Origin: Pseudomonas nabeulensis
Lineage (GTDB): Bacteria; Pseudomonadota; Gammaproteobacteria; Pseudomonadales; Pseudomonadaceae
Length of the DNA stretch: 53,728 bases
Reading direction: 5' to 3'
NCBI RefSeq assembly: GCF_004682045.1
Contig: NZ_QUZT01000049.1
Span: forward strand, 1 to 53,728
The position numbers were made by a program, and so were the translations under genes. Below are positions 43,643 through 51,384 of the stretch, piece after piece. The notes beneath the pieces were generated by a model that ran no database searches, was not told the origin of the DNA, and worked only from the letters and a program-made list of their open reading frames with translations. How positions within the stretch are numbered: position 1 is the stretch's first letter; each line of letters begins with the position of its first letter.

Positions 43643-44787
43643 TAGAGGCAGGCCTCCACCAGATGCTTGCCGATGTCGTCCAGGCTGTAGACCGCGTCGG
43701 CCAGGTCAGCCTTGACGATGGCCATGGGCATGCCATAGATCACGCAACTGGCTTCGTCCTGGGCCCAGATGGCGCTGCCGCCCTGCTTGAGCAGGCGTGC
43801 ACCTTCGCGGCCATCGGCGCCCATGCCAGTGAGCACCACCGCCAGAACTTTGTCGCCGTAGGACTTGGCGGCCGAGCCGAAGGTGATATCCACGCACGGC
43901 TTGTAGTTCAGGCGCTCATCGCCCGGCAGGATTTTGATCGCGCCACGGCCATCCACCATCATCTGCTTGCCGCCGGGCGCCAGCAACGCCAGGCCAGGAC
44001 GCAGGATGTCGCCATCCTCGGCTTCCTTGACACTGATGCGGCACAGCTTGTCCAGGCGTTCGGCGAAGGCCTTGGTAAACGCCGCGGGCATGTGCTGGAC
44101 CAACACGATCGGCGCCGGGAAGTTGGCCGGCAACTGGGTGAGCACCCGTTGCAGCGCCACCGGGCCGCCGGTGGATGTACCAATGGCAACCAACTTGTAG
44201 GCTTTGCGCTTCGGTGCCGGCGAATGCGTTGCCGCCACAGGCGCGGCCGCACGCACCGGGGCCACCGCAGGCCGTGCAACCGGCGCCGGGGCTGGCGCTG
44301 GCGCTGGCGCTGGGCGCGCGAACGATGACGTCGACGCAGCAGGCGTCGCAACCGGGGCGGGTGCTGGCGTACTGAACAGGCTGCGACGGTTACTGCGAGA
44401 AATGCTGTGGACTTTCTCGCACAGCAGTTGCTTGACCTTCTCGGGGTTGCGCGAGATGTCTTCGAAATTCTTCGGCAGGAAGTCCACCGCACCGGCATCC
44501 AGCGCGTCGAGGGTGACTCGAGCGCCTTCGTGGGTCAGCGAGGAGAACATCAACACCGGGGTCGGGCAGCGTTGCATGATGTGCCGAACGGCCGTGATGC
44601 CGTCCATCATCGGCATCTCGTAGTCCATGGTGATCACGTCGGGCTTCAACGCAATGGCTTGATCGATCGCCTCTTTGCCGTTGGTGGCCGTGCCGACCAC
44701 CTGGATCGTTGGATCGGCGGAAAGAATTTCCGAGACGCGGCGGCGGAAGAAACCCGAATCGTCCACCACCAGGACCTTGACTGCCAT
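43642..44787 (-). CDS. cheB: Chemotaxis methylesterase CheB
   Basis: A 381-residue protein-glutamate methylesterase. Receiver domain (1-120) with Asp10/Asp11, phospho-acceptor Asp55 (TMDYEMPMMDG) and LPKNF. A long Ala/Pro-rich linker (about 145-195) follows. The catalytic domain has the serine motif IGTSTGGP, His in VQHMP and Asp in the C-terminal TGMGADGREGA. It removes receptor methyl groups when phosphorylated by CheA. ATG 44787 with GGAG is chosen over an upstream start at 44814. Confidence 0.95.
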   Translation of the reverse strand: MAVKVLVVDDSGFFRRRVSEILSADPTIQVVGTATNGKEAIDQAIALKPDVITMDYEMPMMDGITAVRHIMQRCPTPVLMFSSLTHEGARVTLDALDAGAVDFLPKNFEDISRNPEKVKQLLCEKVHSISRSNRRSLFSTPAPAPVATPAASTSSFARPAPAPAPAPAPVARPAVAPVRAAAPVAATHSPAPKRKAYKLVAIGTSTGGPVALQRVLTQLPANFPAPIVLVQHMPAAFTKAFAERLDKLCRISVKEAEDGDILRPGLALLAPGGKQMMVDGRGAIKILPGDERLNYKPCVDITFGSAAKSYGDKVLAVVLTGMGADGREGARLLKQGGSAIWAQDEASCVIYGMPMAIVKADLADAVYSLDDIGKHLVEACL

Positions 44788-44834
44788 AAACACTCCGTTA
44801 GGCGGGGCGGGCAAACCGCCCTACCCCACCAGAA

Positions 44835-47021
44835 TCAAATACGCCGAGCGGCGTAACGCTTGAGCATGCTCGGAACATCGAGGATCAGCGCGATCCGACC
44901 GTCACCGGTGATGGTCGCACCCGACATGCCCGGGGTTCCCTGCAGCATTTTGCCCAAAGGCTTGATGACCACTTCTTCCTGACCCACCAGTTGATCGACC
45001 ACAAAGCCGATACGCTGGGTGCCCACGGACAGAATCACCACATGGCCTTCGCGCTGCTCTTCATGCTTGGCCGATGCCACCAGCCAGCGCTTGAGGTAGA
45101 ACAGTGGCAACGCCTTGTCGCGCACGATCACCACTTCCTGGCCGTCCACCACGTTGGTGCGCGACAGGTCGAGGTGGAAAATTTCGTTGACGTTGACCAA
45201 CGGGAAGGCGAACGCCTGGTTACCCAGCATCACCATCAGGGTCGGCATGATCGCCAGGGTCAACGGCACCTTGATCACGATCTTCGAGCCCTGGCCCTTG
45301 GTCGAGTAGATATTGATCGAGCCGTTGAGCTGGCTGATCTTGGTCTTCACCACGTCCATGCCGACGCCACGGCCGGACACGTCGGAGATCTCGGTCTTGG
45401 TCGAGAAGCCCGGGGCGAAGATCAGGTTGTAGCACTCGGTGTCGGTCAGGCGGTCGGCGGCGTCCTTGTCCATCACGCCACGCTTGACTGCGATATTGCG
45501 CAGGATGGTCGGGTCCATGCCCTTGCCGTCGTCGGTAATCGACAGCAGGATGTGGTCGCCTTCTTGCTCGGCCGCCAGGATCACCTTGCCGTTGCGCGAC
45601 TTGCCCGAGGCTTCGCGTTCTTCCGGGGTTTCCACGCCGTGGTCGACGGCGTTGCGCACCAAGTGGACCAGCGGGTCGGCCAGGGCCTCGACGAGGTTTT
45701 TGTCGAGGTCGGTTTCTTCACCCACCAGTTCCAGGTTGATCTCTTTCTTGAGCTGACGCGCCAGGTCGCGAACCAAACGCGGGAAGCGGCCGAAGACTTT
45801 CTTGATCGGCTGCATCCGCGTTTTCATCACGGCGGTCTGCAGGTCGGCGGTCACCACGTCGAGGTTCGACACGGCCTTTTGCATGGCTTCATCGCCGCTG
45901 CTCAGGCCCAGGCGCACCAGGCGGTTACGCACCAGCACCAGCTCGCCGACCATGTTCATGATGTCGTCCAGGCGCGCGGTATCCACGCGCACGGTGGTTT
46001 CGGCTTCACTGGCGGGCTTGTCGGCGGCGGCCGGTGCCGGTGCGGCAGCACGCGCCGGGGCCGCTGCGGCGGCAGGCGCTGGCTTGGCGACTGGCGCCGG
46101 GGCTTTCGCAGCAACCGGAGCAGCGGTGACGGCTGTAGCAGCCGGCGCCACTTCGCTGAACTTGCCTTTGCCGTGCAACTCGTCCAGCAGGGACTCGAAC
46201 TCGTGATCGGTGATCAGCCCATCGCCCGCAGGTTCTGGCGCAGCCGGTGCGGCGGCGGTGGCGGCGACTTCCGGCAAGGCGTCGGCCACGAAGGTGCCCT
46301 TGCCATGCAGTTGGTCGAGCAACGCTTCGAATTCGTCGTCGGTAATATCGGTATTGGCGTTGGCTGCCGGTGCTTCTGGCGCAGCAGCAGGTGCCACGGC
46401 ATCAGCAGCGAACTGGCCTTTGCCATGCAACTGGTCGAGCAGGGATTCGAACTCTGCGTCGGTGATATCTTCACTGCTCGGCGCAGCAGCGGGTGCCGCC
46501 GGCGCTTCGGCCTCGGCCTTCACGGCACTGAGGGAATTGAGCAGTTGTTCGAACTCGCTGTCGGTCACGTCCGGCTCGGCTTGCACCACAGGCTCAGGCA
46601 CTGCCTCAACCACCGGTGCCGCCGAGGTGTCGGCAGGTTCCGCCAGGCGCGCCAGGGCGGCCAGCAGTTCCGGGGTGGCGGCCGTGATCGGTGCACGGTC
46701 GCGCACTTCACTGAACATGCCGTTGACCGCATCCAGTGCTTCGAGAATCACGTCCATCAATTCCGAATCAACGTGACGCTCACCCTTGCGCAGGATGTCG
46801 AACACGTTCTCGGCGATGTGGCAGCACTCCACCAGCTCGTGGAGCTGGAGGAAGCCGGCGCCCCCTTTTACAGTGTGAAAACCGCGAAAAATTGCATTGA
46901 GCAGGTTCGCATCATCCGGCCGGCTTTCCAGCTCGACCAGTTGCTCGGACAACTGCTCTAAAATTTCGCCGGCCTCTACAAGGAAATCCTGGAGGATTTC
47001 TTCATCGGCGCCGAAGCTCAT
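44835..47021 (-). CDS. cheA: Chemotaxis histidine kinase CheA
   Basis: A 728-residue kinase: P1/HPt domain with His49 (GFHTVKGGAGF), a long Ala/Pro-rich linker with four copies of a motif resembling ITDxEFExLLDxLHGKGxF (151-170, 185-204, 225-244, 269-288), then dimerisation helices (from about 343, TVRVDTARLDDIMNMVGELV), a HATPase domain (LVRNAVDHGVE, DDGKGMD, GRGVGMD) and a C-terminal CheW-like domain. No clear P2 domain is seen where the repeats lie. Receives receptor signals through CheW and phosphorylates CheY and CheB. AGGAG upstream overlaps the cheZ stop. Confidence 0.95.
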   Translation of the reverse strand: MSFGADEEILQDFLVEAGEILEQLSEQLVELESRPDDANLLNAIFRGFHTVKGGAGFLQLHELVECCHIAENVFDILRKGERHVDSELMDVILEALDAVNGMFSEVRDRAPITAATPELLAALARLAEPADTSAAPVVEAVPEPVVQAEPDVTDSEFEQLLNSLSAVKAEAEAPAAPAAAPSSEDITDAEFESLLDQLHGKGQFAADAVAPAAAPEAPAANANTDITDDEFEALLDQLHGKGTFVADALPEVAATAAAPAAPEPAGDGLITDHEFESLLDELHGKGKFSEVAPAATAVTAAPVAAKAPAPVAKPAPAAAAAPARAAAPAPAAADKPASEAETTVRVDTARLDDIMNMVGELVLVRNRLVRLGLSSGDEAMQKAVSNLDVVTADLQTAVMKTRMQPIKKVFGRFPRLVRDLARQLKKEINLELVGEETDLDKNLVEALADPLVHLVRNAVDHGVETPEEREASGKSRNGKVILAAEQEGDHILLSITDDGKGMDPTILRNIAVKRGVMDKDAADRLTDTECYNLIFAPGFSTKTEISDVSGRGVGMDVVKTKISQLNGSINIYSTKGQGSKIVIKVPLTLAIMPTLMVMLGNQAFAFPLVNVNEIFHLDLSRTNVVDGQEVVIVRDKALPLFYLKRWLVASAKHEEQREGHVVILSVGTQRIGFVVDQLVGQEEVVIKPLGKMLQGTPGMSGATITGDGRIALILDVPSMLKRYAARRI
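46158..46571 (-). repeat. Four-copy protein-level repeat in the CheA linker
   Basis: Four related 20-codon units (about 46512-46571, 46410-46469, 46290-46349 and 46158-46217), spaced 34, 40 and 44 codons apart, encode the pattern (I/V)TDxEFExLL. Three of them continue DxLHGKGxF; the first, next to P1, is degenerate. The Ala/Pro-rich spacers between them vary. Confidence 0.85.
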
Positions 47022-47031
47022 GTGGTGCTCC

Positions 47032-47820
47032 TTAGAAGCCTAAACTGGATAACAGGTCGTCAACATCATCTTGACCAGATACAACGTCTTCACGTTTATC
47101 GGCATGAATCTGCGGACCTTCACCCTTGGCGAGATGTTTTTTTGGATCTTTTTCCGAGAGGATCGCCGCGCGGTCATGTTCGATACCGGCAAAACGGTCG
47201 ACCTGGCCGGCCATGAGCACCAATTTGAGCAAATTGCTTTCCACTTCGGTGACCAATTGGGTCACGCGCTTGATCACCTGACCGGTGAGGTCCTGGTAAT
47301 CCTGGGCCAGCAGGATGTCGTTGAGGTTGCTGGAAACCGTGCGGTTTTCCTGCTCGCTGCGTGACAGGAATCCGTCGACCCGACGCGCCAGCTCACGGAA
47401 CTCTTCAGCCCCGACTTCGCGGCGCATGAAGCGGCCCCAGTCGTGGCTCAACGCTTGTGCCTCGGTGGCCATGCCGTTCACCAGGGGCGTGGCGTTTTCC
47501 ACCAGATCCATGGTGCGGTTGGCCGCCGCCTCGGTCAGCCTGACCACATAGGACAGGCGTTCGGTGGCATCCGTGATCTGCGAGATTTCTTCGGCCTGGG
47601 GCATATGCGGGTCAATCTGGAAATTGACGATCGCACTGTGCAGCTCGCGTGTGAGCTTGCCCACTTCCTGGTACAGGCCGCGGTCACGGGTCTGGTTGAG
47701 CTCATGGATCAACTGCACCGCGTCGCCGAACTGGCCTTTTTCAAGGCTGTCGACCAACTGGTGAGCATGCTTTTTCAGGGTCGACTCGAAGTCGCCCTGT
47801 GACGTTTCGTTATGCTCCAT
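47032..47820 (-). CDS. cheZ: CheY-P phosphatase CheZ
   Basis: A 262-residue mostly helical protein. Features: the long hairpin region (about 60-190), the catalytic segment ILLAQDYQDLTGQVIKRVTQLV with the glutamine that positions water, and the C-terminal CheY-binding tail ending DDVDDLLSSLGF. Speeds dephosphorylation of CheY. GGGGGAG lies close before the ATG. Its last codons also contain a FliA-like promoter for cheA. Confidence 0.93.
   Translation of the reverse strand: MEHNETSQGDFESTLKKHAHQLVDSLEKGQFGDAVQLIHELNQTRDRGLYQEVGKLTRELHSAIVNFQIDPHMPQAEEISQITDATERLSYVVRLTEAAANRTMDLVENATPLVNGMATEAQALSHDWGRFMRREVGAEEFRELARRVDGFLSRSEQENRTVSSNLNDILLAQDYQDLTGQVIKRVTQLVTEVESNLLKLVLMAGQVDRFAGIEHDRAAILSEKDPKKHLAKGEGPQIHADKREDVVSGQDDVDDLLSSLGF
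47096..47122 (-). promoter_or_regulatory. Possible internal FliA promoter of cheA
   Basis: On the minus strand TGAAG (47118-47122), 14 bases, GCCGATAA (47096-47103). The -10 is exact sigma-28 consensus and the spacing is right; the -35 has one mismatch to TCAAG/TAAAG. It lies inside cheZ, 74 bases upstream of the cheA start. Confidence 0.5.
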
Positions 47821-47838
47821 AGCTCCCCCGCGATGGCA

Positions 47839-48213
47839 TCAGCCGTGGATGCGTTCGAAGATTTTTTCGATCTTCTCTTTCAACGCCAAGGCTGTGAAAG
47901 GCTTGACCACGTAGCCGTTGACCCCAGCCTGGGCGGCTTCGATGATCTGTTCACGCTTGGCTTCGGCGGTCACCATCAGCACAGGGAGGCTGCGCAGTTT
48001 TTCGTCAGCGCGCACGTGGCGCAGCAAGTCGATACCGGTCATGCCCGGCATGTTCCAGTCCGTTACCAGAAAGTCGATGCTGCCGCTGTTGAGGATCGGA
48101 ATCGCTGTAATGCCGTCATCCGCCTCGACCGTGTTGGTGAACCCAAGGTCACGCAACAGGTTTTTTATGATCCGCCGCATCGTTGAAAAGTCATCAACGA
48201 TGAGGATTTTCAT
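47839..48213 (-). CDS. cheY: Chemotaxis response regulator CheY
   Basis: A 124-residue single receiver domain, almost identical to CheY of P. aeruginosa as I recall it. Acidic DD in IVDDFSTMRR, phospho-acceptor aspartate in TDWNMPGMTG, VTAEAKRE and VVKPFTA. Phospho-CheY binds the flagellar switch. ATG 48213 gives the standard length; a TTG at 48237 would add eight residues. Confidence 0.96.
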   Translation of the reverse strand: MKILIVDDFSTMRRIIKNLLRDLGFTNTVEADDGITAIPILNSGSIDFLVTDWNMPGMTGIDLLRHVRADEKLRSLPVLMVTAEAKREQIIEAAQAGVNGYVVKPFTALALKEKIEKIFERIHG

Positions 48214-48380
48214 GTTCTTGTCCAATTCGACCTCCAAGCAGTCTTAAACGCGCCCAGCACCTGGACGCGCCATTTCAATCAACAGGCATTACACAAAAAG
48301 GACGCCTCGGCACCACGCAATGAAACCGCAAACGCCACAGGCCCTCACGGTCTCGAATGCAGTGTCCCTAAACTGCCTGT

Positions 48381-49121
48381 TCAGCGCGCTCGCCACTCTC
48401 CCAAACGCCCCCGCAAGCGGGCTGCGCACTGGCTGTGCAGCTGACTGACGCGCGACTCGCTGACCCCCAGGACCTCACCGATTTCCTTGAGGTTCAGCTC
48501 TTCGTCGTAGTACAGCGCCAACACCAATCGCTCACGTTCCGGCAGGTTGGCAATCGCTTCCGCCAACGCCCCCTGGAAGCGTTCATCTTCCAGGTCGCGC
48601 GACGGCTCCAGATGAGCACTTGCGCCGTCCTCGTGCAGCCCCTCGTGTTCGCCGTCCTGCAAGAGGTCGTCAAAACTGAACAGGCGGCTGCCCAAGGTAT
48701 CGTTCAAAATCCCGTAGTAATCGTCGAGACTCAATTGGAGTTCGGCCGCAACTTCATGATCTTTAGCGTCGCGGCCGGTTTTTGCTTCAATTGCGCGAAT
48801 TGCATCACTGACCATGCGCGTATTGCGATGCACCGAACGCGGCGCCCAGTCGCCTTTACGCACCTCATCAAGCATCGCGCCACGGATACGGATGCCCGCA
48901 TACGTCTCGAAACTCGCACCCTTGCTCGCGTCGTATTTGGTCGACACTTCGAGCAGGCCGATCATGCCGGCCTGGATCAAGTCTTCGACCTGGACGCTGG
49001 CGGGCAAGCGTGCCAGCAAGTGATAGGCAATGCGCTTGACCAGCGGCGCGTAGCGCTCGATCAACTCGCCCTGACTGTCACGGGCAGACTTCTTGTACGC
49101 GTTGTAGCCAGTCGCTGTCAT
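48381..49121 (-). CDS. fliA: Flagellar sigma factor FliA (sigma-28)
   Basis: A 246-residue sigma-28. Region 2 (IERYAPLVKRIAYHLLARLP, VEDLIQAGMIGLLEVSTKYD, FETYAGIRIRGAMLDEVR), region 3, and region 4 with the helix-turn-helix LKEIGEVLGVSESRVSQLHS. It drives late flagellar and chemotaxis genes; the cheV promoter in this window is a likely target. The ATG overlaps the fleN stop by four bases. An upstream in-frame extension to 49307 lies within fleN and is rejected. Confidence 0.96.
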   Translation of the reverse strand: MTATGYNAYKKSARDSQGELIERYAPLVKRIAYHLLARLPASVQVEDLIQAGMIGLLEVSTKYDASKGASFETYAGIRIRGAMLDEVRKGDWAPRSVHRNTRMVSDAIRAIEAKTGRDAKDHEVAAELQLSLDDYYGILNDTLGSRLFSFDDLLQDGEHEGLHEDGASAHLEPSRDLEDERFQGALAEAIANLPERERLVLALYYDEELNLKEIGEVLGVSESRVSQLHSQCAARLRGRLGEWRAR

Positions 49122-49951
49122 AGCACGGGTCCTGCGCTCGTCTGATGCACCAATCGCTCGACGAAAAACTCCAGATGCCCCCGCGGGTTGGCGGGCAACG
49201 GCCAGGTATCGACCTTCTGGGCAATGGCCTTGAACGCCAGTGCGCATTTGGAACGAGGGAACGCTTCGTAGACCGCACGCTGCTTTTGCACGGCCTTGCG
49301 CACACACTCGTCGTAAGGAACTGCGCCGACGTATTGTAAGGCGACATCGAGGAAGCGATCCGTGACCTTGGTCAACTTGGCGAACAGGTTGCGACCCTCC
49401 TGCGGGCTTTGGGCCATGTTGGCCAGCACGCGGAAGCGGTTCATGCCGTAGTCACGGTTAAGCAGTTTAATCAGGGCATAGGCGTCGGTGATCGAGGTGG
49501 GTTCATCGCAGACCACCAACAGGACTTCCTGCGCGGCGCGCACGAAGCTGACCACGGACTCGCCGATCCCGGCGGCGGTGTCGATCACCAGCACGTCGAG
49601 GTTGTCGCCAATATCGCTGAACGCCTGAATCAGGCCGGCGTGCTGCGCCGGGCTCAGGTGCACCATGCTCTGGGTACCGGAGGCGGCCGGCACGATGCGG
49701 ATGCCACCGGGGCCCTGGAGCAGCACGTCGCGCAGCTCGCAGCGGCCCTCGATCACATCGGCGAGGGTGTGTTTGGGTGTCAGCCCGAGCAGAACGTCAA
49801 CGTTCGCCAGCCCCAGGTCAGCATCCAGCAGCATGACGCGACGGCCAAGCTCTGCCAGGGCCAGGGACAAATTCACTGACACGTTAGTTTTGCCGACGCC
49901 ACCTTTGCCGCCGGTCACCGCGATCACCTGTACGGGATGCATGCTGCCCAT
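49118..49951 (-). CDS. fleN: Flagellar number regulator FleN
   Basis: A 277-residue MinD/ParA-type ATPase with deviant Walker A GGKGGVGKTNVSVNL, DADLGLANVDVLLG and VIDTAAGIGESVVSF. Closely matches FleN of P. aeruginosa, which binds FleQ and limits flagella to one or a few at the pole. The first codons (MGSMHPVQ) allow a start at the fourth codon as well. It follows flhF after 104 bases, which may hold a promoter of its own; no clear one was seen. Confidence 0.95.
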   Translation of the reverse strand: MGSMHPVQVIAVTGGKGGVGKTNVSVNLSLALAELGRRVMLLDADLGLANVDVLLGLTPKHTLADVIEGRCELRDVLLQGPGGIRIVPAASGTQSMVHLSPAQHAGLIQAFSDIGDNLDVLVIDTAAGIGESVVSFVRAAQEVLLVVCDEPTSITDAYALIKLLNRDYGMNRFRVLANMAQSPQEGRNLFAKLTKVTDRFLDVALQYVGAVPYDECVRKAVQKQRAVYEAFPRSKCALAFKAIAQKVDTWPLPANPRGHLEFFVERLVHQTSAGPVL

Positions 49952-50055
49952 TTTATTTCTTTACCTTGTCTTGCTTAGACGCAGGCTACATGGCTTGGCC
50001 GCGTGTCTCTTGCAGGCCATCGATGTAGGTACATTTCACGGTGTTCGTCCTGCCC

Positions 50056-51372
50056 TCAACCCACCCGCTTTGCCGGGTTCTGGTAAAGGTCGGCGAACAT
50101 ATCGGCCATCGCTTCCTCGCTAGGCTCGTCTTGCATTTGCACACTCACGGCACGGCTGACCAACTGATGACGGCGCGGCAGATGCAGGTCATCCGGGATC
50201 CGCGGCCCGTCGGTCAGGTAGGCGACCGGTAATTCATGGCTGATGGCCAGGCTCAACACTTCGCCCAGGCTCGCCGTCTCATCCAGTTTAGTCAGGATGC
50301 AACCGGCCAGCCCGCAGCGCTTGTAGCTGTGGTACGCAGCGGTCAGAACCTGTTTCTGGCTGGTAGTTGCAAGCACCAGGTAATTCTTCGACTTGATGCC
50401 ACGGCCCGCCAGGCTTTCCAACTGCATGCGCAACGCCGGGTCGCTGGCTTGCAGGCCGGCGGTGTCGATCAGTACCACACGCTTGCGCAGCAGCGGGTCG
50501 AGGGCGTTGGCCAGGGACTGGCCCGGGTCGACGTGGGTCACCGGCACATTGAGGATGCGTCCCAACGTCTTGAGTTGCTCCTGGGCGCCGATGCGGTAAC
50601 TGTCCATGCTCACAAGCGCAATATTTTGCGCGCCGTACTTGAGCACGTAACGGGCGGCCAACTTGGCCAGGGTGGTGGTCTTGCCCATGCCGGCCGGGCC
50701 GACCATGGCGATCACACCGCCCTCTTCCAAGGGTTCGATTTCCGGGGTGACGATCATCCGCGCCAAGTGAGCCAGCAACATACGCCAGGCCTGGCGGGGC
50801 TCTTCGATTTCGGTGGTCAACGCCAGCAGGTCACGGGACAGCGGGCCGGACAGGCCAATGCGTTGCAGGCGGCGCCACAGGTTGGCCTGTTGCGGTTTGC
50901 TGCCTTGCAGTTGGGTCCAGGCCAACGAGCCGAGTTGCACTTCCAGCAGTTCGCGCAGGCCGTTGAGTTCAAAGCGCATCGAGTCGAACACGCGCTGGTC
51001 GACGGCGGCAGCCGGAGCAGGCGCGGCAGGACGTGGCGGCTCTTTGAACGTCGGTTCCACCAACGGCTCGGCGGCGGTCAGCGGCAGCCCGGCGAACAAC
51101 TGGCGATTGGTGGTGGCATCGCTGTCGCCACGCATGCTCAGTTCGGCCTGGGCCGAGACGATGCGCGAGGCGGTCTTGCGCAGCTCGTCTTCGAGTTCCA
51201 TGTTCGGCACGCGCGGGGCCAGGGCCTGGGGGGTGTAATCCAGGGCAGCCGTCAGCTCGACACCGCCGGCAATACGACGGTTACCGATAATCGCGGCGTC
51301 GGCGCCCAGCTCATCACGGACCAGTTTCATGGCCTGACGCATATCGGCGGCGAAAAAACGCTTAACTTGCAT
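50056..51372 (-). CDS. flhF: Polar flagellar GTPase FlhF
   Basis: A 438-residue SRP-family GTPase: N-terminal basic domain (MQVKRFFAADMRQAMKLVRDELG pattern), Pro/Ala-rich linker (about 110-135), N domain, and G domain with the P-loop GPAGMGKTTTLAKLAA, SMDSYRIGAQEQL (G2 region), LIDTAGL (G3) and LTKLDET (G4). It places the flagellum at the cell pole together with FleN. Begins 12 bases after flhA, so probably co-transcribed. Confidence 0.95.
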   Translation of the reverse strand: MQVKRFFAADMRQAMKLVRDELGADAAIIGNRRIAGGVELTAALDYTPQALAPRVPNMELEDELRKTASRIVSAQAELSMRGDSDATTNRQLFAGLPLTAAEPLVEPTFKEPPRPAAPAPAAAVDQRVFDSMRFELNGLRELLEVQLGSLAWTQLQGSKPQQANLWRRLQRIGLSGPLSRDLLALTTEIEEPRQAWRMLLAHLARMIVTPEIEPLEEGGVIAMVGPAGMGKTTTLAKLAARYVLKYGAQNIALVSMDSYRIGAQEQLKTLGRILNVPVTHVDPGQSLANALDPLLRKRVVLIDTAGLQASDPALRMQLESLAGRGIKSKNYLVLATTSQKQVLTAAYHSYKRCGLAGCILTKLDETASLGEVLSLAISHELPVAYLTDGPRIPDDLHLPRRHQLVSRAVSVQMQDEPSEEAMADMFADLYQNPAKRVG

Positions 51373-51384
51373 AACCCACTACCC

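Noticed and set aside
44991..46961. 656-codon plus-strand open frame opposite cheA
   Set aside because: Low-complexity His/Gly/Val-rich translation caused by the CheA codons; no start signal.
48214..48380. FliA promoter for cheY in the fliA-cheY spacer
   Set aside because: Only GTGCCGAGGCG resembles part of the -10; no -35 at the right distance.
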